A stretch of 22,755 nucleotides of DNA. It comes from Sutterella sp. AM11-39. Lineage in GTDB: Bacteria > Pseudomonadota > Gammaproteobacteria > Burkholderiales > Burkholderiaceae_F. The notes beneath the pieces were generated by a model. That model had not been told where the DNA came from. It did not search any database and worked only from the letters and a program-made list of their open reading frames with translations. The translations under genes and the position numbers were made by a program. Shown here in pieces: positions 14,711 to 22,335 of this stretch. The stretch spans positions 1-22,755 of the forward strand of contig NZ_QRLV01000017.1 in the NCBI RefSeq assembly GCF_003472385.1. The letters run 5' to 3'. Within the stretch, counting starts at the first letter, position 1. Every line of letters starts with the position of its first letter.

Positions 14711-14791
14711 AAAAGTCGGGGCGGGCAAAAGAAGTCGGGAACGAAGTTTCCCGCGCCTGGAGTTCCGACAAATCATAAGGAAATACGGCAA

Positions 14792-14989
14792 ATGCCGAAG
14801 ATGAAAACTAAGAAGGCTGCGAGCAAGCGCTTCAAGGTCCGCGCTGGCGGTTCCATCAAGCGTGCCCACGCCACCAAGCGTCATATCCTGACCCATCGTT
14901 CGACGAAGAACAAGCGTCACCTCCGCGGTATGGTCACCATCCACGAGTCTGACAGCAAGTCGATTCACCGCATGATGCCTTACGCTTAA
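14792..14989 (+). CDS. rpmI: 50S ribosomal protein L35 (bL35)
   Basis: This is a 65-residue, strongly basic protein beginning [20 protein letters not shown], the bL35 signature, and ending SIHRMMPYA. It is a structural component of the large ribosomal subunit. The start at 14792 is fixed by the universal MPKMKT opening, with AAGGA ten bases upstream; an apparent longer frame upstream starts inside the terminator and is not real. rplT follows after 18 bp, and the two are usually co-transcribed and controlled by L20. Confidence 0.97.
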   Translation: MPKMKTKKAASKRFKVRAGGSIKRAHATKRHILTHRSTKNKRHLRGMVTIHESDSKSIHRMMPYA

Positions 14990-15007
14990 TAAGAGGAGAG
15001 GATAGAG

Positions 15008-15364
15008 ATGCCCCGAGTAAAACGTGGCGTGACGGCTCGTGCCCGTCACAAGAAGATTCTTGCCCTCGCTAAGGGCTTCCGTCTGCGTCGCAACAACGTT
15101 TTCCGCGTTGCTAAGCAGGCTGTTATGCGCGCTGGTCAGTACGCTTATCGCGACCGCCGCGACAAGAAGCACGTGTTCCGCCGTCTGTGGATTGCTCGTA
15201 TCAACGCTGCAACCCGTTCCAACGGTATGACCTACAGCCGCTTCATGAACGGTCTCAAGAAGGCTGGCGTGATGCTCGACCGCAAGGTTCTGGCTGATAT
15301 GGCTGTGTTTGACAAGGCCGGTTTCGCCAGCCTCGTTGCTCAGGCCAAGGCTGCTCTGGCTTAA
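15008..15364 (+). CDS. rplT: 50S ribosomal protein L20 (bL20)
   Basis: This is a 118-residue basic protein of standard bL20 length, beginning [18 protein letters not shown] with [23 protein letters not shown] cut into the usual helices. L20 is a primary assembly protein of the 50S subunit. In E. coli it also binds its own mRNA leader to repress rpmI and rplT translation. The GAGGAGAGG sequence before the ATG is a strong ribosome binding site. Confidence 0.97.
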   Translation: MPRVKRGVTARARHKKILALAKGFRLRRNNVFRVAKQAVMRAGQYAYRDRRDKKHVFRRLWIARINAATRSNGMTYSRFMNGLKKAGVMLDRKVLADMAVFDKAGFASLVAQAKAALA

Positions 15365-15430
15365 TCCGAGCAGGGAGCATGTGTAGAACCGTTCGCTGAC
15401 AGTATTGCTGAAGGCGGCGGTTCGATCCAA

Positions 15431-15475
15431 AAAAAGGGGTTCGGTGCTGAAAAGTGACCGGGCCTCTTTTTTTTT
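15431..15475 (+). terminator. Intrinsic terminator between rplT and pheS
   Basis: AGGGGTTCGGT (15435-15445) pairs with ACCGGGCCTCT (15457-15467), with some G-T pairs, and is flanked by an A run and nine T residues. It ends the rpmI-rplT transcript. Upstream, GAACCG (15386-15391) and CGGTTC (15418-15423) form another hairpin. A six-codon frame MCRTVR at 15379 has no phenylalanine codons, so no pheM-type Phe leader is evident. I find no convincing promoter for pheS in the rest of the gap. Confidence 0.8.
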
Positions 15476-15610
15476 CCGAAAATCCGCCAAAATTGCGTAT
15501 CGTGTTCCTACGAACATGTGACGGTTGAAACGGGCTTGTGTGCAGTCGAGCAGATTTACGCAGGACCGTATCGAAAAGACAATTGATTGAAATCCACCGG
15601 GTGTGTAGAA

Positions 15611-16627
15611 ATGGATGATTTAGTGCAAATCGTGGAATCGGCACGCACCGATTTTGCGGCCGCTCAACAGAATGCCGCGCTCGAAGACGCCAAAGCAAAG
15701 TACATCGGCAAGAACGGAGCCATCACTGCGCTGATGCGTGGTCTGGCCGGCCTCACGCCGGAACAGAAGCGAGAACGCGGTCCGGCTATCAATAAGGCAA
15801 AGGCTCAGGTCGAGGCGCTTTTGAACGCCCGTCGCGAAGAACTCGCCGACGCCGCCATGCAGGCCAAGCTCGCTGCCGAAGCGGTTGACGTCACGCTTCC
15901 GGGCCGTCGCATTGCACGCGGCGGCATCCATCCCGTGATCCGCACCTGGATGCGCATTGAAGAGATTTTTGCTTCCATCGGCTTTGATGTTGCCGACGGT
16001 CCTGAAATCGAAAGCGATTGGTACAGTTTTACCGCGCTCAACAACCCTCCCAACCATCCTGCCCGTTCCATGCAGGACACCTTCTACGTGGATCGTTGTG
16101 ACGAAAAGGGCATGCAGCTGCCGCTGCGTCCGCATACCTCACCGATGCAGGTGCGCTACGCCCGTACCCATACGCCTCCGATCAAAGTAATCGCGCCGGG
16201 CCGCACGTACCGTGTCGACAGCGACGCTACGCATTCGCCGATGTTCCATCAGGTCGAGGGGCTGTGGGTTGCAGAAAACATTTCCTTTGCCGATCTCAAG
16301 GGTGTCTATACGGACTTTCTGCGTCGCTTCTTTGAAACGGAAGACCTCAAGGTTCGCTTCCGTCCGAGCTACTTCCCGTTCACCGAACCCAGCGTCGAAG
16401 TAGATATGGCTTTTACGAGCGGTCCGCGCAAAGGCAAGTGGCTTGAAATTTCCGGTGCAGGTGAAGTGCACCCGAATGTGATCCGCAATTACGGTCTGGA
16501 TCCTGAGAAGTACATCGGTTTTGCTTTCGGCTCCGGTCTTGAACGCCTGACGATGTTGCGCTATGGCATCGACGATCTGCGTTTGTTCTTTGAAGGCGAT
16601 CTGCGCTTCTTGCGCCAATTCAAATAA
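15611..16627 (+). CDS. pheS: Phenylalanyl-tRNA synthetase alpha subunit
   Basis: PheS is the catalytic subunit of the heterotetrameric class II enzyme that charges tRNA-Phe. The protein has 338 residues from the ATG at 15611. Residues 1 to about 90 form the N-terminal coiled coil that contacts tRNA. The catalytic core follows, with [30 protein letters not shown], the phenylalanine-pocket segment [12 protein letters not shown] and motif 3 [14 protein letters not shown] starting near residue 307. It ends LRFLRQFK like other PheS proteins. A TTG at 15587 would add eight residues without family support. pheT starts 19 bp after the stop, with which it is translated as a unit. Confidence 0.97.
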   Translation: MDDLVQIVESARTDFAAAQQNAALEDAKAKYIGKNGAITALMRGLAGLTPEQKRERGPAINKAKAQVEALLNARREELADAAMQAKLAAEAVDVTLPGRRIARGGIHPVIRTWMRIEEIFASIGFDVADGPEIESDWYSFTALNNPPNHPARSMQDTFYVDRCDEKGMQLPLRPHTSPMQVRYARTHTPPIKVIAPGRTYRVDSDATHSPMFHQVEGLWVAENISFADLKGVYTDFLRRFFETEDLKVRFRPSYFPFTEPSVEVDMAFTSGPRKGKWLEISGAGEVHPNVIRNYGLDPEKYIGFAFGSGLERLTMLRYGIDDLRLFFEGDLRFLRQFK

Positions 16628-16646
16628 TCGGTGAGGAGTTAGAAAA

Positions 16647-19052
16647 ATGTTGTTTTCCGAAGAATGGCTGCGCAGTGTCGTCAATCCCGACTTGACGAGC
16701 GACGAACTGGCCGAAGCCATGACTATGGCCGGTCTTGAAGTTGAAGATTGCTCGACGATTGCGCCCGCTTTTGAAGGCGTGGTGGTTGCCGAAGTTGTCG
16801 ACTGCGTTGATCATGAAAATTCCGATCACCTGCATGTTTGCAAGGTGAATGTGGGCGCTCCCGAGCTTCTGCAGATTGTTTGCGGCGCTCCTAACGTTAA
16901 AACCGGTGTCAAGGTGCCCTGCGCCACGATCGGCGCCGTGTTGCCCGGCAACTTCAAGATCAAGAAGGCCAAGATGCGCGGCGTCGAAAGTTTCGGCATG
17001 CTGTGCTCGGCTCGTGAACTCGGCATCAACGAAGACCACCAGGGCTTGTGGATTCTGCCTGCAGACGCCCCCGTCGGCATGAATATCCGAGAATACGCCA
17101 AGCTTGACGACAAGCGCTTTGAAATCAAGCTCACGCCCAACCGCGGCGATGCTTTGTCGATCGTCGGTGTTGCGCGCGACGTGCACGCCATTACCGGTGC
17201 CCCGCTCAACATGCCCAAGTTCGATGCCGTGGCGCCGACGTGCGAATGCGTCAAACCCGTGCATATCGAGGCTCCGGATCTGTGCGGCCGCTTTACCGGC
17301 CGAGTGATCAAGGGGCTCAACGCCAAGGCTCCGACGCCGCAGTGGATGAAGGATCGTCTGGAACGTTCCGGTCAGCGCAGCATTTCCGCTCTGGTCGACA
17401 TCTCCAATTACGTGATGCTTGAGCTCGGCCGTCCCACGCACTTCTTTGATCTCGACAAGCTCACGGGAGACGTGACAGTTCGCTGGGCCAAGAAGGGCGA
17501 AAAGCTTGAACTGCTCAACGGTCAGACTCCCGAACTCAATGAATATTTCGGCGTCGTGTGCGATGAAGCCGGTCCCCAGGCTGTCGCCGGCATCATGGGC
17601 GGCGAACCGACCTCAATCACCGACGATACGGTCAACGTCTTCATTGAAGCGGCCTTCTGGCAGCAGGTGGCTATCCAGGGTCGCTGCCGTAAGCTCAACT
17701 TCTCGACGGACGCCGCCTATCGCTTCGAACGCGGCGTGGACTGGGCTTCGAACGTGGATCACATGAACTACGTTACCAAGCTCGTGCTTGAAATCTGCGG
17801 CACGCCGGAAACCCGCGTTGGCCCCATTGACGATCAGTGCGTCAATCTGCCGGCCGTTCGCGTTGTTCGCATGCGCCCGGATCGCTGCCGCAAGATTGTC
17901 GGCGTGGATATTTCCGACGAATTTATGGCCGAAGCTTTTACGCGTCTTGGTTTCGAATTCACGCGCGAAGGTTCGGACTTTGTGGTGAAGAGCCCCGCTT
18001 ATCGCTTTGACATCGAAATCGAAGAGGATCTCGTAGAAGAAGTCGCTCGTCTGTACGGCTACGAAAAATTGCCCGATTTGCCGCCGCTTGCCCGCTGCGC
18101 CATGCGCTGCCCCGCTGAAGGCACGCGCTCCAATCACGCGCTTCGCGTCTCTCTTGCCGGCCTCGGCTACCAGGAGCTCGTAAACTTCAGCTTCGTTCAG
18201 GAACAGTGGGAAAAGGACTTTGCCGGCAACGAACAGCCGATTCGTCTGCTCAACCCGATCGCGAGCCAGCTTTCTGTGATGCGCACGCAGCTTTTGGGCG
18301 GCCTCGTCGATGTTTTGCGCTTTAACCTCAACCGCAAGGCTGAAAACGTTCGCGTCTTCGAATTGGGTCGCGTGTTCTTCCCGGACGAGTCAATCGGCGA
18401 CAGCGAAACGTCTGTGAAGGGAGTGCGCCAGCCTATGCATGTGGCCGGCCTCGTTTACGGCGATGCTCACGAAGACTGCTGGGCCGAAGCCAAGCGTTCG
18501 GTGGACTTCTTTGATGTCAAGGGCGATGTTGAAAACCTGATCGCTCCCCTGAAGGCAACTTTTGAAGCTGCTACGCATCCCGCAATGCACCCCGGTCGCT
18601 GCGCTCGAGTGATCGTCAATGGCAAGGCCGTTGGCTTTGTCGGTGAACTTCATCCGAAGGTGTGCCGTACCTACGAACTGTCCAAGCCCCCGGTGGTGTT
18701 CGAGCTCGAAGTGGCGCCGTTGTGCGAACTCGACGTGCCGAGCGCCCGTGCTGTTAGCAAGTTCCAGCCGGTTCACCGCGACATCAGCGTGACGGTGCCC
18801 AATGACGTGACCTGCGCACAGTTGCAGGACGCAGTTTCTCGCATCCGTCGCACGAAACCCGAAGCGATGATCATTGAGTCGCTTGATCTCTTTGACGTCT
18901 ATCGTCCCGAAGCTTCCGCCGAAAAGAGCATGGCATTCCGCCTGACGCTTTCGACTCAGGGAGCCGAGGCCATTGGCGAAAAAGAAGCCGAAGCGGCTTT
19001 TGAGGCAGTAGAACGGGCGTTTGCTGAACTGGGTGCGACGCTTCGCAAATAA
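16647..19052 (+). CDS. pheT: Phenylalanyl-tRNA synthetase beta subunit
   Basis: PheT is the large subunit partner of PheS; it binds tRNA and carries the editing site that hydrolyses Tyr-tRNA-Phe. The 801-residue length is standard. Domains in order: an EMAP-II-like tRNA-binding domain at about 39-150 (DHLHVCKVN, IVCGAPNVKTGVKVPCA), B3/B4 editing domain in the middle (LNGQTPELNEY, AGIMGGEPTSI), B5 at about 406-473 (YRFDIEIEEDLVEEVARLYGY), a class II-like core, and the C-terminal anticodon-binding FDX-ACB domain from about 706 (FQPVHRDISVTVPNDV). GAGGAG lies a proper distance before the ATG. ihfA follows after 63 bp, the common proteobacterial order. Confidence 0.97.
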   Translation: MLFSEEWLRSVVNPDLTSDELAEAMTMAGLEVEDCSTIAPAFEGVVVAEVVDCVDHENSDHLHVCKVNVGAPELLQIVCGAPNVKTGVKVPCATIGAVLPGNFKIKKAKMRGVESFGMLCSARELGINEDHQGLWILPADAPVGMNIREYAKLDDKRFEIKLTPNRGDALSIVGVARDVHAITGAPLNMPKFDAVAPTCECVKPVHIEAPDLCGRFTGRVIKGLNAKAPTPQWMKDRLERSGQRSISALVDISNYVMLELGRPTHFFDLDKLTGDVTVRWAKKGEKLELLNGQTPELNEYFGVVCDEAGPQAVAGIMGGEPTSITDDTVNVFIEAAFWQQVAIQGRCRKLNFSTDAAYRFERGVDWASNVDHMNYVTKLVLEICGTPETRVGPIDDQCVNLPAVRVVRMRPDRCRKIVGVDISDEFMAEAFTRLGFEFTREGSDFVVKSPAYRFDIEIEEDLVEEVARLYGYEKLPDLPPLARCAMRCPAEGTRSNHALRVSLAGLGYQELVNFSFVQEQWEKDFAGNEQPIRLLNPIASQLSVMRTQLLGGLVDVLRFNLNRKAENVRVFELGRVFFPDESIGDSETSVKGVRQPMHVAGLVYGDAHEDCWAEAKRSVDFFDVKGDVENLIAPLKATFEAATHPAMHPGRCARVIVNGKAVGFVGELHPKVCRTYELSKPPVVFELEVAPLCELDVPSARAVSKFQPVHRDISVTVPNDVTCAQLQDAVSRIRRTKPEAMIIESLDLFDVYRPEASAEKSMAFRLTLSTQGAEAIGEKEAEAAFEAVERAFAELGATLRK

Positions 19053-19115
19053 CAGGAAGAAAATTTTCCTGTAGAATGCGACACCCTTTTGATTTAATTT
19101 GAAAAAACAAGAAAG

Positions 19116-19493
19116 ATGGATAATCAAAGCTCAATCAGCAGCTCGCTTGATGCCATGTTCCCGAACACGGAAGGGACGATGCCGACAGTTACGAAGATGC
19201 ATTTCATTGAAATGCTCAAGGAACATGTTGGTTTGTCCCGCGCCGAAGCCAACGAGGTGGTTGATTCGATTTTCGACGAGATGCAACAGGCGCTTTCCGA
19301 AGGTCGCGAAATCAAGCTCGCGAACTTCGGGACGTTCAGCACCCGCGACAAGCAGGCTCGTCCCGGTCGCAACCCTCGTACGGGCGCGCCTTACGAGATC
19401 AGCGCTCGGCGCGTGGTGACGTTCCTGCCGGCACCGTTCATGCGTGATGCTGTGGCCGGATATTCCGGGCCTGTGCCGCAGGAAGGAGCCTGA
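19116..19493 (+). CDS. ihfA: Integration host factor alpha subunit (or HU-family protein)
   Basis: IHF-alpha pairs with IHF-beta to bend DNA sharply at specific sites, serving transcription, replication and recombination. The DNA-binding arm is clear: EIKLANFGTFSTRDKQARPG followed by RNPRTGAPYEISARRVVTF. The first helix region is LSRAEANEVVDSIFDEMQQAL. The frame gives 125 residues from ATG 19116. Burkholderia IhfA starts MPTLTK, which matches MPTVTK at an internal ATG (19179, 104 residues) with GGAAGG four bases upstream, so 19179 may be the true start and the first 21 residues may be untranslated. I chose the longer form because the extension shows plausible coding third positions. TAGAAT at 19072-19077 may be part of a local promoter. 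The position after pheT supports ihfA over hupB. Confidence 0.92.
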   Translation: MDNQSSISSSLDAMFPNTEGTMPTVTKMHFIEMLKEHVGLSRAEANEVVDSIFDEMQQALSEGREIKLANFGTFSTRDKQARPGRNPRTGAPYEISARRVVTFLPAPFMRDAVAGYSGPVPQEGA

Positions 19494-19572
19494 TCGGGCC
19501 AACAAGAGCGCTCTGATCCGCTAAACTTTACGGGCTAATTTGCCGCGTGCGGTTTCGGATCAAAAATTTCAG

Positions 19573-19610
19573 AAAACCGACGCACATTTTTCATGTTCGT
19601 CGGTTTTTTT
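19573..19610 (+). terminator. Intrinsic terminator after ihfA
   Basis: AAAACCGACG (19573-19582) pairs with CGTCGGTTTT (19598-19607), with a further ACAT/ATGT pairing inside the loop, and T residues follow. It lies only 26 bases before the merR start, so the regulator would be expressed by read-through or from a weak local start. Confidence 0.85.
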
Positions 19611-19635
19611 CTCGTCTAGAAGAAAGAAAGTTCAA

Positions 19636-20553
19636 ATGAGCGACAACAATCAGTCCGGTCGTTTTTATTCGCTGCAGGAAGTCTCTGCACAGTGTGGCCT
19701 TGCTCCCTACATTCTGCGTTATTGGGAGCTACATTTTCCGGAGTTAACCGCAGACGACTCCAAACCGAAGCACATGTACAACGCTTCGGATATTTCGCTC
19801 ATTAACCGCATCAAGACGCTGCTGTACGTCGAACACTTGACCATTGAGCAGGCTAAGGGGCGTCTGAAACAGGAGATGGCTTTCCCGGTTGATTACTCCG
19901 GCAAGGCAAAGGAAGCCGAAACAGTAGAAGCGAAGGCTGAACCGCAACAGGCTGCGCCCGTTCAGGAAGTAACGCCCGAACCTCAGGTCGGAGTAGCCTC
20001 CGAGGTAGTTGCACCGTCACCTGAAGTCGTCGAGCCCGTGCAGGAATCTGCTCCTGAAACCGTAAAGAGCGAAGAGACCGCTCACACTGCAGCCGAATCC
20101 GATGCCATGCCGATGGACGAAATTCATCGCGCAGCGGCTGCCGAGCTTGCGAATCTTCGCGGTGAAGTTCAGTCGCTTCAGTCTCAGCTTGCAGAAGAAC
20201 GTCAGAAGACGGCAAGCGCTCAAGAGCTGCTGTCGGCCGAAGTCGCTAAGGTTCTGGAGACGAGTCAGGCTCTGCAGGCCAAGACGGATGAACTGGCTCA
20301 GGTCAACCAAGCGCTCGTTGCCGCTCGCGCTCAGTTGGCCCAGCTCAATGAAGAACTGACGGCGGCTCGTGGTGAATTGGCGTCGAAGCAGAGCGAACTG
20401 GCCACTGCATTGCAGTATTCGGCCACTAACGAAAGCGCACGTGCGGCAGCCTTTGACCGATTGGAAGCCGAAAACGCCTTGTTGCGTGGCAAGGTTTCCA
20501 ATTTCGTCAATCAACTCAAGGACTTGTCGGCTGTTTTGACGAAGACGAAGTAA
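19636..20553 (+). CDS. MerR-family regulator with long coiled-coil C-terminus
   Basis: This is a 305-residue protein. Residues 9-78 are a MerR-type winged helix-turn-helix (FYSLQEVSAQCGLAPYILRY, then WELHFPEL, then MYNASDISLINRIKTLLYVEHLTIEQAKGRL). This is the MerR-like regulator that usually follows ihfA in Betaproteobacteria, where it is normally about 120-150 residues with no known effector. Here about 75 residues rich in Pro, Glu, Ala and Val (roughly 86-160) follow, then about 130 residues of heptad-like, Leu/Ala/Glu/Gln-rich sequence (161-290) that should form a long coiled coil. There are no metal-binding cysteine clusters. The ATG at 19636 is preceded by AGAAAGAAAG; upstream frame extension crosses the ihfA terminator and is rejected. 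tRNA-Pro follows. Confidence 0.9.
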   Translation: MSDNNQSGRFYSLQEVSAQCGLAPYILRYWELHFPELTADDSKPKHMYNASDISLINRIKTLLYVEHLTIEQAKGRLKQEMAFPVDYSGKAKEAETVEAKAEPQQAAPVQEVTPEPQVGVASEVVAPSPEVVEPVQESAPETVKSEETAHTAAESDAMPMDEIHRAAAAELANLRGEVQSLQSQLAEERQKTASAQELLSAEVAKVLETSQALQAKTDELAQVNQALVAARAQLAQLNEELTAARGELASKQSELATALQYSATNESARAAAFDRLEAENALLRGKVSNFVNQLKDLSAVLTKTK

Positions 20554-20581
20554 GAGACAGATTCGAAAGGAGATCGTCTCT
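20553..20581. repeat. Short inverted repeat after merR
   Basis: AGAGAC (20553-20558) and GTCTCT (20576-20581) are complementary and overlap the end of the merR stop codon region. There is no T tract, so it is at most a weak or factor-dependent terminator. Confidence 0.3.
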
Positions 20582-20626
20582 CGACTCACACTTAAAGAAA
20601 AATTTGCGGCTTATGCGGTGGATGAC

Positions 20627-20655
20627 TTGAAAATTTTTTTCGAATGCCGCATAAT
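20627..20655 (+). promoter_or_regulatory. Promoter of tRNA-Pro
   Basis: TTGAAA (20627-20632) and CATAAT (20650-20655) have an ideal 17-bp spacer and sit 12 bases before the tRNA. TTATGCGG (20611-20618) and CCGCATAA (20647-20654) form a perfect 8-bp inverted repeat that spans the -35 box and covers most of the -10 box. Confidence 0.75.
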
Positions 20656-20665
20656 GCGCAACTCG

Positions 20666-20744
<79 letters not shown>

Positions 20745-20756
20745 CGAAATTCCAGG

Positions 20757-20797
20757 AAAAGGAGATGTGCCAATTCGGTTCGTCTCCTTTTTTTATT
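20757..20797 (+). terminator. Intrinsic terminator after tRNA-Pro
   Basis: AAAAGGAGA (20757-20765) and TCTCCTTTT (20783-20791) form a 9-bp stem followed by further T residues. It lies between tRNA-Pro and the end of the convergent minus-strand gene, and may weakly stop transcription from that side too. Confidence 0.85.
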
Positions 20798-20799
20798 TT

Positions 20800-21483
20800 T
20801 CAGTTCCGGCCGAAAATTATTTTGGCGAGCGCATGCACAGCGACGGCAACGACACAGAAGAAGATCGCCAGATCCACCGGCATTGCGAAAAAGAGCTCGT
20901 TTCGCTCGACCGTGATGTAGGACATTTCGCACATCAGAAGAAAGGCAAAATCGCGCCGAACCCAAATCTGAACGGACAACACGATCAATATCGCCAAAAT
21001 TCCGTACTTGCCGAAAATGACTACCCACCCGGGAACTCGAGTTTTCAGAGACGTTTCCCACTTATCCAGGACAAGCCGTGCGTGCAGCCCGACGTGAACG
21101 GCTGCAGCCAGGAAGAACCACATGGAAAGTGACACATGGATCGTTCGATAGGAAAGATCCATGCGCCAAACCTGCGGTGTTACGGAAGCAAACAGAGTCT
21201 GCGAGCACATCACACCGGAGATGAAGGAGGCGGCAAAGGTCGCAAACAACACGATGTTGGAAATTGTGCCGACACGACTTTTTGCTTTTGGACGTCGTGG
21301 GCGCTTGACTTCCATGCCGAACCATGTCCCGAAGTGCTGCTGCAACCAGGTGCGATTGACAAGCAAATGCGTGCAGACGATGAGAAGACTTGCCGTGCCC
21401 AGCATCTCATGCAGCGGGTTTTGAGTGAGGCGGTCGTACATGACTACGAAAAAGAGCAACAGCAAAACCGCATCAAGGCGCAT
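20800..21483 (-). CDS. DUF4405-like cytochrome b-type membrane protein
   Basis: This is a 227-residue integral inner-membrane protein with about six hydrophobic segments (near residues 4-17, 27-43, 74-94, 113-133, 157-176 and 203-222). Histidines at membrane positions (His25, His39, His116, His130, His134, His217) fit heme b ligands in a small cytochrome b561-like fold. NPLHEMLG followed by CTHLLVNRTW in one half, and RTIHVSLSMWFFLAAAVHVG in the other, resemble DUF4405 proteins. The likely role is quinone-linked electron transfer to a periplasmic partner. The ATG at 21483 opens MRLDAVLLLL; codons before it (ending NWTRR) also look protein-like, so a non-canonical earlier start is possible. 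It lies 72 bp after the flavoprotein gene, probably in one operon. The family call comes from pattern, not a search. Confidence 0.72.
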   Translation of the reverse strand: MRLDAVLLLLFFVVMYDRLTQNPLHEMLGTASLLIVCTHLLVNRTWLQQHFGTWFGMEVKRPRRPKAKSRVGTISNIVLFATFAASFISGVMCSQTLFASVTPQVWRMDLSYRTIHVSLSMWFFLAAAVHVGLHARLVLDKWETSLKTRVPGWVVIFGKYGILAILIVLSVQIWVRRDFAFLLMCEMSYITVERNELFFAMPVDLAIFFCVVAVAVHALAKIIFGRN

Positions 21484-21555
21484 GCGCCGAGTCCAATTGA
21501 GCAGAGGATCGGCGGATTCGAAGTAGGAAACAATCCTTATGGCAATTGCTCGGTT

Positions 21556-22224
21556 TTATCGAGTGCCGACTTTTTTCCCAAGTTCGTAGGCCATTTGCGG
21601 GAATTCGGTCGATTCGCACATGCCTCGGGTGCCGCTGTCCGTGGCAACGACGCGCCCCATATCGGTCCAGCCCATGTATCGAACCAAGGTTTCGTAGTGG
21701 GACTCCAGAGCGGTATACGTCCAGTCGTTGTTGTTCCAAGCCGCGGCCAGCAAGACGGTCTGGCGAGGACTGTGAAGCTGACTGTTGATCGCGTAGAAAC
21801 GGTCGATCACAAGCTTGAGCTGCGCGGAAAATCCGAAGTAGTACAACGGTGTACTCAGGACAACAAGGTCGCAGTCGATGAGATGAGGATTGAGCTCGAA
21901 CATGTCATCACGATAGACGCACGGCGACGAGCCCAGACCGCAATGGTCGCACCCGCTGCAGGCTGTGACGCGCTTGAAGGCGGCATCGAATCGATAGATT
22001 TCGGCCCCGACTTCCTTGGCGCCGCGAATGAACTCGTCGGTCAGCAAAAAGGAAGCGCCTCGACGATGCGTACTGCCGGTGACGACCGTGATTTTCTTTG
22101 GCGCAGAGGCGGCAGCCACAGGCAAGACACCGGCGGCGGCAACCGCAGCGGCGCTCTGAAGCAGTTTCCTGCGTTCGACGAAGCGAATCGGATGTACTAA
22201 GTCGGAGACGTTCTGTGTTGACAT
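21556..22224 (-). CDS. Tat-signal flavodoxin-fold NAD(P)H/FMN oxidoreductase
   Basis: This is a 222-residue protein. Residues 1-42 look like a twin-arginine signal: ERRKLLQS at 17-24 followed by an alanine-rich hydrophobic stretch ending AAASA. The mature part is a flavodoxin-like NADPH-dependent FMN reductase or quinone reductase fold. It has the flavin phosphate loop GSTHRRGAS at 50-58, a cysteine motif CSGCDHC at 89-95 with Cys102 before YRDDM, and STPLYYFGFSAQLKLVIDRF at 124-143. Export by Tat fits a cofactor folded in the cytoplasm before transport. The ATG at 22224 is preferred because GGAG lies seven bases upstream; an ATG at 22236 overlaps that site. The neighbouring heme-type membrane protein could pass electrons to it. 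The substrate is not known. Confidence 0.85.
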   Translation of the reverse strand: MSTQNVSDLVHPIRFVERRKLLQSAAAVAAAGVLPVAAASAPKKITVVTGSTHRRGASFLLTDEFIRGAKEVGAEIYRFDAAFKRVTACSGCDHCGLGSSPCVYRDDMFELNPHLIDCDLVVLSTPLYYFGFSAQLKLVIDRFYAINSQLHSPRQTVLLAAAWNNNDWTYTALESHYETLVRYMGWTDMGRVVATDSGTRGMCESTEFPQMAYELGKKVGTR

Positions 22225-22335
22225 TTTTTTCTCCATTGGTGAGCCGAAGGCCGCAGTGAAAGCTTTCGGCTCGGTAAGACAATCCTGCACAATGAGGGCG
22301 CTTGAAGCCTGGCCTGCATGAGGCGAGCTGTCCCG

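Noticed and set aside
14693..14791. Extended rpmI frame starting at TTG
   Set aside because: It begins inside the terminator stem, and L35 proteins universally begin at MPKMKT.
15365..15610. pheM-type phenylalanine attenuator upstream of pheS
   Set aside because: There is a terminator in the gap, but the only short frame before it (MCRTVR at 15379) has no phenylalanine codon, and no other leader with clustered Phe codons is seen.
21136..22200. Long plus-strand open frame opposite the flavoprotein and membrane protein genes
   Set aside because: The minus-strand proteins have clear motifs, membrane segments and a Tat signal, while this frame has none. It also runs across two genes and their gap.
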